64,000 nt of DNA from Sporosarcina luteola (GCF_023715535.1 NZ_JAMBOI010000001.1:558001-622000); one strand, 5' to 3'. Shown: positions 1-9,944, counted from the first letter of the stretch. Notes: generated from the letters alone by a model not told the origin. Numbers and translations are program-made.

Positions 1-516
1 TTTCCGATCATCGTACAAGGCGATACCGAATAAAATATCCCCTTCCATTAATTCCTTGCTAGGGGACAACGGTAGTATGTATGTATCATTATCCAAGATC
101 TGATTCACAGTCACCGTTTTTTCGGAAATTCCGTTCACTTTCCCAAGCAAAACGACAGGGTCATTCCAATGCTCTAGAAGCCGCCGGGTATCCGACCGTA
201 CTGTGCCACTCAACTCCTTCAGCACATGCCTTCTCCATAAGTCGAGCCGAGCGATGAACAAATAATATTCCCCTGTCACCTGTTCAATCTCTTTACTGCT
301 GAAAAATCTGCCGAGACCGGAGCGCCATTCCCTTTCATAGCGGTCATATTCTGCGAATTCAGCGGGGAGACTGATTGCGTTTTCGAAATAGTCGGAGACG
401 ATCCGCCTCAGCTCATCATCAACCAACTGCTCATTTGAAATCTCGGACTTCAAAGAGCAGCATCTTTTATATTTCTTCCCGCTTCCACACGGACAAGGAG
501 CATTCCTTCCAATCAT
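1..516 (-). CDS. SEC-C motif protein, 3' end outside the window
   Basis: Reading from the ATG at 516, the first residues are MIGRNAPCPCGSGKKYKRCC, a textbook SEC-C zinc-binding motif (CxCGSGKKYKxCC) as at the end of SecA and in many YecA/UPF0225-type proteins. Here the motif is at the N-terminus and is followed by at least 150 residues of an otherwise unrecognised domain rich in acidic and aromatic residues. The AAAGGTG ribosome site lies just upstream. The frame is open to base 1, so the C-terminus is missing. The motif probably binds zinc and a protein or nucleic acid partner; the specific role is unknown. Confidence 0.85.
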   Translation of the reverse strand, partial: MIGRNAPCPCGSGKKYKRCCSLKSEISNEQLVDDELRRIVSDYFENAISLPAEFAEYDRYEREWRSGLGRFFSSKEIEQVTGEYYLFIARLDLWRRHVLKELSGTVRSDTRRLLEHWNDPVVLLGKVNGISEKTVTVNQILDNDTYILPLSPSKELMEGDILFGIALYDDRK

Positions 517-564
517 TCCGCTCACACCTTTCTACTTAACTATAGCAAAAGACGGTGCAGGAGA

Positions 565-2103
565 CTATTCCTGTACCGTCTTTGTTTCTATCGAATCACT
601 CTCAGCCGGTGATTCCTTTTCTTCATACTTCGGAGGACGGACCCTTTTCACAAAGAGAGTGAGGATCAATGCGGCAACGGAAATGAAGGTGGCAATCAAG
701 AAAGAATAATTGATGCCATCTAGCATCGCCTTCAAGCCGATTGCATGCTCCATCGCTGCCATCCCGCCTTTATCGGTCGGGATATTTCCGCTTGCCACTG
801 CATTGTCAAAAAGGGCTTCTCCCGATTTCTCCATCCGCTTCGTCATGATTGTAAGCAATATCGCGGAACCGATCGCCCCGGACACTTGCTGCAATGTATT
901 ATTCATCGCCGTGCCGTGAGGGTTTGATTTCATCGGAAGCTGGTTCAAGCCGTTCGTCATGATCGGCATCATGACCATCGACATACCGAACATCCGAACT
1001 GTATATAGAGTCATCAAGTAGTAATATCCTGAATCCAATTCAAGTCTACTCAAATAAAACGTCGTAATAACAGTGATCAAAAGTCCGGTGATCGCAAGGA
1101 CTCGCGCACCGTATTTATCGAATAGGCGGCCAGTGATCGGCGACATGATCCCCATTAGCACCGCGCCCGGAAGCATCAAGATTCCCGCTTCAAACGGTGA
1201 AATTCCGCGCACTTCCTGAACATAAAGCGGCGTCAGGATCATCCCGGAAAACATCGCCACCGACAACACAATGGAAATGACGGATGCAAGTGCAAACATC
1301 GGGTATTTATAAATTCTGAAGTCCAGCATCGGAACGTCCATCCGCAATTGGCGGATGATGAATGCGATTAGTGATACCGCACCGATGGCAATCGTTCCAT
1401 AAACGAGCGGATCACCCCATCCTTTTTCTCCCCCGGCCGAGCTGAATCCGTATAACAGTCCGCCGAAACCGATTGTCGATAAAACGAGGGAGAAGACGTC
1501 CAACTTCACCGCTGTATTCGGCGTGATATTTTTAAGCTTCCAGAGCGCAAAAACGATTGTCAGAATCGCAAACGGCAACACGATTTCAAAAAGCGTGCGC
1601 CATGAATAATGCTCGACAATCCAACCTGACAATGTAGGCCCGATGGCAGGCGCCGTGAACATGACAAGCCCGAACATCCCCATTGCCGCTCCCCTCTTCT
1701 CGATCGGGAAGGCAACAAGCATGACGTTCATCAATAACGGCATCATCAAAGCGGAACCCGAAGCCTGGATCATACGTGCCCCGACGAGCATTCCGAAGGT
1801 CGGTGCAAAGATGGCAAGAGCCGTCCCGATCGTGAACAACGTCATCGCCGTTAAAAACAGCCGGCGGTTCGTAAATTTCTGGACAAAGAAAGCACTTGCC
1901 GGAATCATGATCCCGTTCACAAGCATATAACCGGTCGTCAGCCATTGGACGGCTGAAGGTTTCACCTGAAACTCATTCATAATGACCGGCAACGCAATAT
2001 TCAATAATGTATTGTTCAAGATTGCTACGAATGCCCCGAAGAATAAAATCGCTATCATTCCATAAGGAGGCTTTTCGTGCATCTTCTTTATATCTATTTC
2101 CAA
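565..2103 (-). CDS. DHA2-family MFS multidrug efflux transporter
   Basis: A protein of about 512 residues with 14 predicted hydrophobic segments, typical of the EmrB/QacA (DHA2) drug:H+ antiporters. The N-terminal helix is followed by LNNTLLNIALPVIMNEF, the usual TM1 signature with the D/N-x-T-x-x-N-x-A-L-P pattern, and motif A-like basic loops follow. The open frame reaches a TTG at 2127, but GGGGG seven bases before the TTG at 2103 makes that a better start; the first ATG, at 2082, has no good ribosome site. It is divergent from a TetR-family gene, the usual layout for a drug-inducible pump. The substrate cannot be read from the sequence. Confidence 0.9.
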   Translation of the reverse strand: MEIDIKKMHEKPPYGMIAILFFGAFVAILNNTLLNIALPVIMNEFQVKPSAVQWLTTGYMLVNGIMIPASAFFVQKFTNRRLFLTAMTLFTIGTALAIFAPTFGMLVGARMIQASGSALMMPLLMNVMLVAFPIEKRGAAMGMFGLVMFTAPAIGPTLSGWIVEHYSWRTLFEIVLPFAILTIVFALWKLKNITPNTAVKLDVFSLVLSTIGFGGLLYGFSSAGGEKGWGDPLVYGTIAIGAVSLIAFIIRQLRMDVPMLDFRIYKYPMFALASVISIVLSVAMFSGMILTPLYVQEVRGISPFEAGILMLPGAVLMGIMSPITGRLFDKYGARVLAITGLLITVITTFYLSRLELDSGYYYLMTLYTVRMFGMSMVMMPIMTNGLNQLPMKSNPHGTAMNNTLQQVSGAIGSAILLTIMTKRMEKSGEALFDNAVASGNIPTDKGGMAAMEHAIGLKAMLDGINYSFLIATFISVAALILTLFVKRVRPPKYEEKESPAESDSIETKTVQE

Positions 2104-2216
2104 ATGAAGACCCCCATTCAAATTCAATCTCTATCTTTACACATTTTCATATTTTATACCGTCAGTCCAAAATAAGCAAATATAGAAACCGTTTTCAATA
2201 AAAAATAGTTCTCAAC

Positions 2217-2247
2217 ACTGACAAATCAGTAGCGAGCATGGTAAAAT
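2217..2247 (+). promoter_or_regulatory. Candidate promoter with palindromic operator for the TetR gene
   Basis: ACTGACAAATCAGT (2217-2230) is a perfect inverted repeat with 5-bp arms and a 4-bp centre. CTGACA inside it (2218-2223) could be a -35 box, 18 bp before TAAAAT (2242-2247). A TetR dimer bound here would block its own promoter and probably the divergent MFS promoter. This is inferred from position and symmetry only. Confidence 0.5.
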
Positions 2248-2293
2248 TATTTTAGACTCACAGTACAAATTTAAAAAACAAAGGGTGATAGAA

Positions 2294-3178
2294 ATGAACG
2301 AACGTAAACGCCAAGTCATGCTATTAGCTAAAAAACTATTTATTGATAAAGGATTTACAGCTACGTCCGTTCAAGACATTTTGGAGGAAGCAAAGATTTC
2401 CAAAGGGACATTTTATAATTATTTCACATCCAAAAATGAATGCCTTATGGCCATTTTAGAAGATGCCCATAACGAGTCTGTCATCAGAAGACGCGAACTT
2501 CTCGTCGGGCGTGATAAAAAGGATAAAGACATATTAGCCGGGCAGATCCTAGTCCGGATGCAAGTGAACCGGGAACTGAATCTGCTTCCGATTTACGAGG
2601 CAGTTTTTTATTCCACTGATGAGGAGCTCCGGAATTTCGTGAAGGCGTACCATCTGAGCGAGTTGAAATGGATTGCCGGTCGCCTCGTCGACGTGTATGG
2701 CGAGGAAGCCAAGCCTCATGCCTTTGACTGCTCCGTCATGACGCTCGGGATGATCCAACAACTGAACCACTTCTGGAAAGCCGGCTCATCCAAGGACCCG
2801 GACATTGAAAAACTTGTCCACTTCACGTTCCGAAGGATGGACGCGCTCATGTCCGATATGATTAAACAGAAGGACGTACTGCTTGAACAACATTTAATTT
2901 CGTCATTAGAAATACCGGCTGGAGATCTGAAAGAAAAACTCCAAGAGGATCTGCTAGTTCTAAAAAAGAAATTGGAACAGGAACAGATTGGAAACTGCGT
3001 GGACTACGCAAACTTCCTTCTCTCCGAATTGCAGGCCGAAAATCCTAGAGTATCCCTTTTGGAGGCGGTCGGCCGTTCATTCCGTGAAGATAGCAATGGC
3101 AAGATGCTTGCCGATCGTGTAAATGAAGTCATATTCCTACTCTGGAAATATATTGACTCGATTAAAGCAAATTCGTGA
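2294..3178 (+). CDS. TetR/AcrR-family transcriptional regulator
   Basis: A protein of 294 residues. The N-terminus (MNERKRQVMLLAKKLFIDKG) leads into a canonical TetR helix-turn-helix with GFTATSVQDILEEAKISKGTFYNYFTSK at about residues 20-47. The rest is a long alpha-helical ligand and dimer domain, larger than the usual 190-220 residues, with an acidic coiled-coil-like stretch near the end. AAAGGGTGA six bases before the ATG at 2294 supports that start over an in-frame GTG at 2285 lying inside the ribosome site. It is divergent from the MFS pump, so it is probably its repressor. Confidence 0.9.
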   Translation: MNERKRQVMLLAKKLFIDKGFTATSVQDILEEAKISKGTFYNYFTSKNECLMAILEDAHNESVIRRRELLVGRDKKDKDILAGQILVRMQVNRELNLLPIYEAVFYSTDEELRNFVKAYHLSELKWIAGRLVDVYGEEAKPHAFDCSVMTLGMIQQLNHFWKAGSSKDPDIEKLVHFTFRRMDALMSDMIKQKDVLLEQHLISSLEIPAGDLKEKLQEDLLVLKKKLEQEQIGNCVDYANFLLSELQAENPRVSLLEAVGRSFREDSNGKMLADRVNEVIFLLWKYIDSIKANS

Positions 3179-3237
3179 AACTTTCGAAGCCTACCGCCGT
3201 ACAAGTAATCAACAACTAAACTTTTAGGGGGCATTTT

Positions 3238-4035
3238 ATGAACAACCACGAAATCGATTTCAAATTGTACGGAGACGATATGCAATTTGTAGAAGTGGAA
3301 TTGGATCCAGGCGAAACAGTTGTCGCAGAAGCAGGTTCATTGATGATGATGGAAGACGGAATCGAAATGGAGACAATTTTCGGTGATGGCTCAGGAAATT
3401 CCGGCGGAGGCATAATGGGCAAGTTGATGGGAGCAGGAAAACGCCTGATTACAGGAGAAAGTCTATTCATGACGACATTCACGAACGTGGGATCAGGCAA
3501 AAAGCACGCCTCTTTCGCAGCACCCTATCCGGGGAAAATCATCCCGATGGATTTAAGCCAATACAACGGCAAGATCGTCTGTCAGAAGGATGCATTTTTA
3601 GCTGCAGCAAAAGGGGTTTCTGTCGGGGTTGAATTCCAAAGGAAACTTGGCGTCGGCTTTTTCGGCGGCGAAGGATTCATCATGCAGAAGCTTGAAGGGG
3701 ACGGCATGGCTTTCGTCCATGCCGGTGGAACGATCATCGAGAAGACCCTTTCTCCTGGCGAAACGCTGCGCGTCGATACAGGTTGCCTCGTCGCCATGAC
3801 GCAGGACGTCAACTATAATATCGAAATGGTAAAAGGCGTCAAAACAGCATTGTTCGGGGGCGAAGGATTGTTCTTTGCCACGCTGAGAGGACCAGGAAAG
3901 GTCTGGGTCCAATCACTGCCATTCTCCAGACTCGCAAGCCGTGTCTTCGCAGCTGCACCACAAACTCCAGGCGGAGGCTCACGTGATGAAGGGAGCATCG
4001 CAGGTGGATTGTTCAATATGCTAGGCGGAAAATGA
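3238..4035 (+). CDS. AIM24 / TIGR00266 family protein
   Basis: A protein of 265 residues with repeated beta-rich segments ([45 protein letters not shown]) that mark the AIM24/TIGR00266 family. Its beta-helical fold is shared with mitochondrial AIM24, and the biochemical role is unknown. The glycine-rich tail ([20 protein letters not shown]) resembles the flexible, possibly membrane-directing ends of bacterial homologues. It has a clear ribosome site (AGGGGGC) and a strong terminator directly after the stop. It is monocistronic, 59 bp after the TetR gene. Confidence 0.85.
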   Translation: MNNHEIDFKLYGDDMQFVEVELDPGETVVAEAGSLMMMEDGIEMETIFGDGSGNSGGGIMGKLMGAGKRLITGESLFMTTFTNVGSGKKHASFAAPYPGKIIPMDLSQYNGKIVCQKDAFLAAAKGVSVGVEFQRKLGVGFFGGEGFIMQKLEGDGMAFVHAGGTIIEKTLSPGETLRVDTGCLVAMTQDVNYNIEMVKGVKTALFGGEGLFFATLRGPGKVWVQSLPFSRLASRVFAAAPQTPGGGSRDEGSIAGGLFNMLGGK

Positions 4036-4041
4036 ATGAGT

Positions 4042-4073
4042 AAAACCGGAACGCTGCGGCGTTCCGGTTTTTT
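4042..4073 (+). terminator. Rho-independent terminator of the AIM24 gene
   Basis: The perfect stem ACCGGAACGC / GCGTTCCGGT (4045-4054 and 4059-4068) has a 4-base loop and is followed by a T run. Confidence 0.9.
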
Positions 4074-4087
4074 ATTGTGCAAAAAAC

Positions 4088-4200
4088 GCATAAACTTCTA
4101 TAAAAACGCATAAATCGCGAAATCGACGCATAAACGCTGCTAGACGTGCATAAATTCATAAATCGACGCATAAACGCTCCCAGATGCGCATAAATTGCCT
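4088..4200. repeat. 20-bp phased array, GCATAAA core
   Basis: Six copies of GCATAAA start at 4088, 4108, 4128, 4148, 4168 and 4188, exactly 20 bp apart. Some flanks are shared (cgacGCATAAACgct at two units); the rest vary. The array is intergenic, between two convergent genes, directly after the AIM24 terminator. Confidence 0.9.
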
Positions 4201-4257
4201 TTCCCACTCATAACGGATGTCGTATTACTCTACTTTCAAGTAAGTCGATAGTCCCGA

Positions 4258-4354
4258 AATGACGATAACTTTGTGAAAATGACCGATAACTTGTTTCAAC
4301 TGACCGATAACTTCTTGGAACTGACCGATAATCCATGGAAATTGATCGATAAAA
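4258..4354. repeat. 21-bp phased array, TGACCGATAAC core
   Basis: GATAA cores start at 4264, 4285, 4306, 4327 and 4348, exactly 21 bp apart, within the consensus TGACCGATAACTT plus about 8 variable bases. An off-phase CGATAG lies at 4246. The array occupies the same intergenic gap as the 20-bp GCATAAA array. Confidence 0.9.
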
Positions 4355-4380
4355 AGACACCCGGGCTCCCCGGGTGTCTC
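4350..4380 (-). terminator. Terminator of the hutU-hutI-yjiH unit
   Basis: The stem GACACCCGGG / CCCGGGTGTC (4356-4365 and 4369-4378) has a 3-base loop. On the minus strand it is followed by TTTTTA, just after the yjiH stop. Confidence 0.9.
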
Positions 4381-4389
4381 AATCCTCAC

Positions 4390-5709
4390 CTATAGCAATA
4401 AATACGCAATTGGCGTCACAATAATGATTGTCAAGATGACTCGCTGTACCCAGATCGCAATAAGCTGCGGAATGGAGATCGGAATTTCCGTCGAAACGAT
4501 ACACGGCACGACCGCCGAGAAGAAGATGATCGATGAAACCGATACGACCGCAATGACGAACTTGACGACCAATGCCGATTCCACGACTAGCAGCGCCGGC
4601 AGGAACATTTCCGCGATGCCGAGCGCACTCGCTTTTGCGACGAGCATCGGCTCCGGCAATTGCAACGCCCATGTGAACGGATAGAAGATGTAGCCGAGCC
4701 AGTCGAAAACAGGCGTAAACTCTGCCAAGACGAGTCCTAACAGACCGATCGACAAGATGGAAGGCAGAATCGCCATTGCCATCAATAATCCATCCTTTAC
4801 GTTCGCCACAATATTTTGCGCGAACGTCGGCGCTTTCGACACAGTTTCCATCGCTTCATTCCAGGCCGCTGCGAAGCGCTTCCCTTCCGGCTTCACTTCC
4901 GGCTGCGGCGTTGAGCCTTCGTAATACTCGTTCTTGATTGAACGCAACGGCCATAAGTGGACAGTGATAGCTGTAACAATAAAAGTGACAACCAACGTCG
5001 TCCAGAAATACATATTCCACATGCTCATCAAGTCGAGCGTCTTGGCGACGACGACCATGAATGTTGCGGAAACTGTCGAGAATCCTGTCGCAATGATGGC
5101 TGCTTCCTTCGCTGTATATTTCCCTTCCTTATACACACGGTTTGTGATTAAAAGCCCCAACGAATACGAGCCAACGAATGAAGCGACGGCATCAATCGCA
5201 GACCTGCCTGGTGTCTTCCAAATCGGACGCATGATCGGCTGCACTAAAACACCGACAAATTCCAACAGGCCATACCCGACTAACAAAGCAAGGAACACCG
5301 CACCAATTGGAACCAACAATCCTACAGGTATGACTAACTTATTCAATAGGAACGGCCCCATGCTTGGGTCAAAAAGCCATGCCGGCCCGACCTTGAAGAC
5401 GAGCATGATGCCGACGACCAAGCCGATTACCTTGAAATATGAAAAGACCATATTGACGGTCGATTTTTTCCACGTACCTGAAACGAACGGATACACTGCT
5501 CCGGCTAGAATGACGACCAATGCATAATACGGTAAAGCCCCTCCGAAATGCGTTTGAATCCATGTGACGATATGATCGAGCATGATCGAATTCTTTTCAC
5601 CGATCGTGACCGGAACGAAAAACATGAATGCACCGATTGCGCTGAAGACGAAAAACTTCCACATACCTGGATTCGATCGCGTAGTAACTTTCTCCCCCAC
5701 TTGTGCCAT
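4390..5709 (-). CDS. YjiH family membrane protein (nucleoside-recognition/Gate domain)
   Basis: An integral membrane protein of about 439 residues and at least ten hydrophobic segments, with the YjiH/Gate-domain pattern (GYGLLEFVGVLVQPIMRPIW, GSYSLGLLITNRVYKEGKYT, STVSATFMVVVAKTLDL). The ATG at 5709 follows AAGGGTGG; the open frame extends 27 codons upstream without support and through an upstream hairpin. It lies just downstream of hutI on the same strand, so it may move a compound of histidine catabolism such as histidine or urocanate. That role is inferred from context only. Confidence 0.75.
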   Translation of the reverse strand: MAQVGEKVTTRSNPGMWKFFVFSAIGAFMFFVPVTIGEKNSIMLDHIVTWIQTHFGGALPYYALVVILAGAVYPFVSGTWKKSTVNMVFSYFKVIGLVVGIMLVFKVGPAWLFDPSMGPFLLNKLVIPVGLLVPIGAVFLALLVGYGLLEFVGVLVQPIMRPIWKTPGRSAIDAVASFVGSYSLGLLITNRVYKEGKYTAKEAAIIATGFSTVSATFMVVVAKTLDLMSMWNMYFWTTLVVTFIVTAITVHLWPLRSIKNEYYEGSTPQPEVKPEGKRFAAAWNEAMETVSKAPTFAQNIVANVKDGLLMAMAILPSILSIGLLGLVLAEFTPVFDWLGYIFYPFTWALQLPEPMLVAKASALGIAEMFLPALLVVESALVVKFVIAVVSVSSIIFFSAVVPCIVSTEIPISIPQLIAIWVQRVILTIIIVTPIAYLLL

Positions 5710-5758
5710 ACCTCTTCCACCCTTCCCCCAATATTCTGTCAAATCTAAATAAATGAAA

Positions 5759-5793
5759 GCCGTGAATGAAGCGTTACATTGTTCATTCACGGC
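5759..5793 (-). terminator. Hairpin between hutI and yjiH
   Basis: The perfect 12-bp inverted repeat GCCGTGAATGAA / TTCATTCACGGC (5759-5770 and 5782-5793) has an 11-base loop. On the minus strand it is followed by TTTCATTTATTTA, a weak U tract. It probably attenuates hutI read-through into yjiH or stabilises the hutUI mRNA 3' end. Confidence 0.7.
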
Positions 5794-5799
5794 AAGTCC

Positions 5800-7053
5800 T
5801 TACCCTACGACCATTTCTCCCTTTTTCCAAACCTTATCCACATGGTTCACGCCGAATAAATACTGCAACTCCTGGTAGTTCGAAATATTCCACATGACGA
5901 CGTCCCCTTGCTTGCCGACTTCGAGCGAACCGACTTTGTCCTCCATCCGGATGGCGCAAGCGGCATTCATCGTTGCCGCGACAAGCGCTTCCGCCGGAGT
6001 GAGCCTCATCGAAATGCACGCCAAGTTCATGACGAGCGGCATCGAAGTCGTTGGTGAAGAGCCTGGGTTGCAGTCTGTCGAAATGGCGACAGCAACCCCT
6101 TCATCAATCATTTGACGCCCTTTTGCAGCATCTTCGCGTAAGTACAAAGCGGTTGCCGGCAATAAACAAGCAATGACTCCAGCTTCCGCCATTTGCTTGA
6201 TCCCCTCGTCGGACGCCTTCAACAGATGCTCCGCTGAAATGGCGCCGACTTTCGCCGCTAACTCCGCCCCGCCATACGACTCGATTTCGTCCGCATGGAT
6301 TTTTGGAATTAACCCAAGTTTCTTCCCGGCCTCCAAAATACGCTCCGACTGTTCCGGCGTGAACACACCGACTTCACAGAACACATCGTTGAACATTGCA
6401 AGCTTCTCTTCTGCCACGACAGGAAGCATGTCGTTAATAATACTATTAATATATTCATCTTCATTGCCTTTATATTCTTGCGGAACAGCATGCGCCCCCA
6501 TGAATGTTGACACAAGGTCGATCGGATGGGTTTCATTCAACCGCTTCGCAGCACGCAGCTGCTTCAGCTCCGTTTCCAAATCGAGTCCATAGCCGCTTTT
6601 CCCCTCGACAGTCGTTACACCGTGCTTCAGGAATGAATCGAGTCTGCGCGTAGATTGCTCTACCAGTTCATCTTCCGTCGCTTCACGAGTCATCCGTGTC
6701 GTCGCGTGGATTCCGCCGCCTGCGTTCATGATTTCCATATATGTCGCGCCTTCAAGCCTCATTTCGAATTCACGCTCGCGACTGCCTCCATAGACGACAT
6801 GCGTATGCGGGTCGACGAGTCCCGGTGTGACGAGACGTCCTGTTGCATCGATAATGTCCGCCTCGGACGCACGGTCGCCGAATTGACGCTCCAATTCCTC
6901 AGTTGTGCCGATGGCTGCGATGACACCATCTTCAATCCACACACTGCCGTCTTCAATAATCCCTAGTTCGGACATTTCCTTGCACTTACGCGGCTTATTC
7001 TCCCCCGCGATTGTCGCTAGTTGTGCTGCATGTTTGATCCAGATTGGTTTCAA
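5800..7053 (-). CDS. hutI: Imidazolonepropionase
   Basis: A 417-residue amidohydrolase that opens 4-imidazolone-5-propionate to N-formimino-glutamate, the third step of histidine degradation. [19 protein letters not shown] carries the metal-binding Hx[19 protein letters not shown], the SAEHL segment and [11 protein letters not shown] supply further metal and substrate residues typical of HutI. Length is normal. Translation starts at TTG 7053, overlapping the hutU stop (TTGA) with a GGTGG ribosome site, so it is translationally coupled to hutU. Confidence 0.97.
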   Translation of the reverse strand: MKPIWIKHAAQLATIAGENKPRKCKEMSELGIIEDGSVWIEDGVIAAIGTTEELERQFGDRASEADIIDATGRLVTPGLVDPHTHVVYGGSREREFEMRLEGATYMEIMNAGGGIHATTRMTREATEDELVEQSTRRLDSFLKHGVTTVEGKSGYGLDLETELKQLRAAKRLNETHPIDLVSTFMGAHAVPQEYKGNEDEYINSIINDMLPVVAEEKLAMFNDVFCEVGVFTPEQSERILEAGKKLGLIPKIHADEIESYGGAELAAKVGAISAEHLLKASDEGIKQMAEAGVIACLLPATALYLREDAAKGRQMIDEGVAVAISTDCNPGSSPTTSMPLVMNLACISMRLTPAEALVAATMNAACAIRMEDKVGSLEVGKQGDVVMWNISNYQELQYLFGVNHVDKVWKKGEMVVG

Positions 7054-8723
7054 AGATTTCCACCTTCCATCATTGGGATGTTAACCCCTTTTTCCTTCGC
7101 CGTTTGAATGGCGAGATCGTAGCCCGCGTCGACGTGGCGCGCGATACCCATTCCAGGGTCCGATGTCAAGACACGTTCAAGCCGCGCTTCCGCTTCCTTC
7201 GTTCCGTCCGCGACAATGACCATACCCGCGTGTTGGGAATACCCCATGCCAACGCCGCCACCATGATGGACAGATACCCAAGTTGCCCCGCCGACCGCGT
7301 TGATCATCGCGTTCAAAATCGGCCAGTCGGAAACAACATCCGAGCCATCCTTCATCGCTTCCGTCTCACGGTTCGGGGAAGCGACTGAACCTGAATCGAG
7401 GTGGTCACGTCCGATGACGATCGGCGCACTTAATTCACCGCTTGCGACCATGTCGTTGATGATCTTCCCGAAGCGCGCACGCTCACCATACCCAAGCCAG
7501 CAAATTCTTGAAGGCAATCCTTGGAACTGGATTTTCTCCTGCGCCATTTTGATCCAGTTGCAAAGATGCGTATTGTAGCTGAATTCACGTAAAATGACCT
7601 CATCCGTCTTCCGGATATCTTCCGGATCCCCTGATAGCGCCACCCAGCGGAAAGGCCCTTTCCCTTCACAGAACTGCGGACGGATATAAGCGGGTACGAA
7701 TCCAGGGAAATCGAATGCGCGCTCAACGCCCTCGTCCTTCGCCACTTGACGGATATTGTTTCCATAGTCGAACGTGATGGCGCCTTTATCCATCATCTCG
7801 ACCATTGCAGAAACATGCTTCGCCATGGAAGCTTTCGACCGTTTTACATATTCATCAGGATTCGAAGCGCGTAGCTCCGCCGCCTCTTCAAGCGACATGC
7901 CGGATGGAATATAGCCATTCAACGGGTCATGCGCAGACGTCTGGTCTGTAAGTACATCCGGATTGAATCCGCGCGCAATCATTTCAGGCAATACATCCGC
8001 CGCATTCCCGAGAAGACCGATCGACAACGCCTTCCCTTCAGCCTTCGCTTCTTCCGCACGACGGATCGCTTCATCTAGAGATTCTGTCTTCACATCTGTA
8101 TAACGCGTTTCAATACGGCGATCAATCCGTGTTTCATCGACTTCGATACCGATGCAGACGCCGCCTGCCATCGTGACTGCCAGTGGCTGCGCACCACCCA
8201 TGCCGCCGAGCCCTGCCGTCAACGTAATCGTTCCTTTCAATGACTCCCCGAAATGCTGCTTCGCAAGCTCTGCAAATGTCTCGTACGTCCCTTGGACAAT
8301 CCCCTGAGACCCGATATAGATCCAGCTGCCGGCCGTCATTTGTCCGTACATCATCAAGCCCTTCTTGTCGAGCTCATGGAATGTGTCCCAATTGGCGTAA
8401 GCCGGAACGATATTCGAGTTGGCAATCAATACGCGAGGTGCATCTGTATGTGATTTAAAGATTGCAACCGGTTTACCTGATTGAATCAATAATGTTTCAT
8501 CATTCTCAAGTTCCTTCAACGAACGGACGATGGCGTCAAAGCTCTCCCAGTTACGCGCCGCCTTCCCGATTCCCCCGTAAACAACAAGTTTCTCAGGATG
8601 CTCCGCCACGTCAGGATGCAAATTGTTCATGAGCATCCGAAGCGCCGCCTCTTGTTGCCATCCCTTCGTATTCAATTCCGTACCTCTATATTGAACTACC
8701 TTCTCCACTGTATCCGCTTTCAT
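7050..8723 (-). CDS. hutU: Urocanate hydratase
   Basis: A 557-residue urocanase, the NAD-dependent enzyme that hydrates urocanate to imidazolonepropionate. Recognisable stretches include [38 protein letters not shown] (NAD-binding), [17 protein letters not shown] and the near-C-terminal [20 protein letters not shown], all hallmarks of HutU. AGGGAGG precedes the ATG. It is the first gene of hutU-hutI-(yjiH). hutH (histidine ammonia-lyase) is not here, and hutG is 6 kb away on the other strand. Confidence 0.98.
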   Translation of the reverse strand: MKADTVEKVVQYRGTELNTKGWQQEAALRMLMNNLHPDVAEHPEKLVVYGGIGKAARNWESFDAIVRSLKELENDETLLIQSGKPVAIFKSHTDAPRVLIANSNIVPAYANWDTFHELDKKGLMMYGQMTAGSWIYIGSQGIVQGTYETFAELAKQHFGESLKGTITLTAGLGGMGGAQPLAVTMAGGVCIGIEVDETRIDRRIETRYTDVKTESLDEAIRRAEEAKAEGKALSIGLLGNAADVLPEMIARGFNPDVLTDQTSAHDPLNGYIPSGMSLEEAAELRASNPDEYVKRSKASMAKHVSAMVEMMDKGAITFDYGNNIRQVAKDEGVERAFDFPGFVPAYIRPQFCEGKGPFRWVALSGDPEDIRKTDEVILREFSYNTHLCNWIKMAQEKIQFQGLPSRICWLGYGERARFGKIINDMVASGELSAPIVIGRDHLDSGSVASPNRETEAMKDGSDVVSDWPILNAMINAVGGATWVSVHHGGGVGMGYSQHAGMVIVADGTKEAEARLERVLTSDPGMGIARHVDAGYDLAIQTAKEKGVNIPMMEGGNL

Positions 8724-8780
8724 TTTCTGATAACCTCCCTTTCGTTACTATCATTCTATAAGGAAAGTTCAGTTAATTGT

Positions 8781-8839
8781 TTATGAATTAATTGCAATAT
8801 TATACTTTGTTTACAATCAGAGTACTAATTTATGAATTA
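8781..8839 (-). promoter_or_regulatory. Candidate hutU promoter with a duplicated 10-bp motif
   Basis: On the minus strand TATAAT (8799-8804) is a good -10 box, about 75 bp before the hutU start. TTATGAATTA occurs twice (8781-8790 and 8830-8839), bracketing the -10 box. This could be a regulator site; no regulator is assigned. Confidence 0.4.
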
Positions 8840-8856
8840 TTTTGACGATTATTAAT

Positions 8857-8900
8857 AAAAAGCGAACATTCTCTTGAATTAATCAAGAAACTGCCCGCTT
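8857..8900 (-). terminator. Terminator of the pyridoxamine kinase gene
   Basis: On the minus strand, a long stem AGCGGGCA...TCTTGA / TCAAGA...TGTTCGCT is followed by TTTTTA. Two G-U pairs form only in the minus-strand RNA, which fixes the orientation. Confidence 0.8.
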
Positions 8901-8909
8901 AACTTATTG

Positions 8910-9755
8910 TTATAGCAACATCCTCAAAAACGATTCGAAATTCACGCCTGCCTCACTTGGAATCTGTTCCTTCGCTGTCGACTCGATGGCAGCACCCAGA
9001 AATTTCTCCGCAAGCTCCATTGTCTCCCCAATTTCTTGAACACGCATCATGCCGCCCATAATGACGGATGCAAATAAATCGCCCGTCCCCGAATAGCTCA
9101 TGCCGTTATATTCCTGAAGACTGTGAAAGGAGCTCAATCCATCGATATACATATTGCCAACATATCTTGTTTCCGAAATAGCCGGCGGATTCAAGCCGGT
9201 AATGATGACTTTCGCGTTTGTTGCCGACTGCAACTGCCGGCCTGTCTCTTCAATCGCAAATAAATAATCCTCTTTAGCCCGATAACTCTGCAACTTGTCA
9301 TATGACATACCTGTCAGCAAACAGCACTCCGTAACGTTCGGCGTAATGATATCCGCACGCTTCGCAAGTTCCTTCATATAGCTAATCAGCTCATCTGTAA
9401 AAACGTCATACATCTTTCCCCGATCGCCCATTACCGGATCGACAAGAAGCGTCGTCCCTTCCTTGTAAAACGTATGTAAAAACGAAAAGATGTTTTCAAT
9501 CTGCTCTTTTCCTGTCACGAAACCCGTATGAATGCCATCAAAAGAAGCGCCCAACTTGCTCCACTCGTCTGTAAAATGATTCATCTTGGATGTCAAATCC
9601 TCACAATAATAGCTCGGATACTCTGTCTGCGACGTCAAAATGGCAGTCGGCAGCGGAACCGCCTGTACTCCCATGACAGATAAGACCGGGATGGCCGCTG
9701 TGAGCGAGCATTTACCAAAGGATGACATATCTTGGATAACCGCAACTTTTTTCAT
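8910..9755 (-). CDS. Pyridoxamine/pyridoxal kinase-like protein (PfkB/ThiD superfamily)
   Basis: A 281-residue ribokinase-fold protein of the pyridoxamine kinase group. The N-terminus MKKVAVIQDMSSFGKCSL is followed by VPLPTAILTSQTEYPSY, DPVMGDRGKMYDVFTDELI, TPNVTECCLLTGM and GTGDLFASVIMGG; the last carries the anion-hole GTGD and catalytic Asp. It phosphorylates a B6 vitamer or a related pyrimidine with ATP. The ATG at 9755 follows AGGTGGG; an in-frame GTG at 9767 lies inside that site. The divergent ECF S component suggests a vitamin salvage pair. Confidence 0.85.
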   Translation of the reverse strand: MKKVAVIQDMSSFGKCSLTAAIPVLSVMGVQAVPLPTAILTSQTEYPSYYCEDLTSKMNHFTDEWSKLGASFDGIHTGFVTGKEQIENIFSFLHTFYKEGTTLLVDPVMGDRGKMYDVFTDELISYMKELAKRADIITPNVTECCLLTGMSYDKLQSYRAKEDYLFAIEETGRQLQSATNAKVIITGLNPPAISETRYVGNMYIDGLSSFHSLQEYNGMSYSGTGDLFASVIMGGMMRVQEIGETMELAEKFLGAAIESTAKEQIPSEAGVNFESFLRMLL

Positions 9756-9845
9756 TAGACTTCCCACCTAACACGTCGATACTTGCCTTTTTTACATCGT
9801 ACCATAAGAAGGTAGTTGCAAGAATACACGGACCGACAATTTAAT

Positions 9846-9891
9846 CTGACCTCTACCATTTTTACCGATCTGGCACTTTTGTGATGGTCAG
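9846..9891. promoter_or_regulatory. Inverted repeat between the kinase and ECF genes
   Basis: CTGACC (9846-9851) and GGTCAG (9886-9891) form a 6-bp inverted repeat 34 bp apart in the divergent intergenic region. It could be an operator for a B6 regulator of the MocR type; I cannot confirm that. No riboswitch signature is visible here. Confidence 0.25.
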
Positions 9892-9944
9892 CTCTTTAGT
9901 AATATTAAGTTAATCAAAAACTATGAAGCGAGGAAAATACGCCT

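Noticed and set aside
3582..3912. Minus-strand frames inside the AIM24 gene
   Set aside because: They are shadows of the coding frame, without start signals or recognisable domains.
9768..9944. TPP or other vitamin riboswitch before the ECF S component
   Set aside because: None of the conserved aptamer sequences is present and the leader is short.
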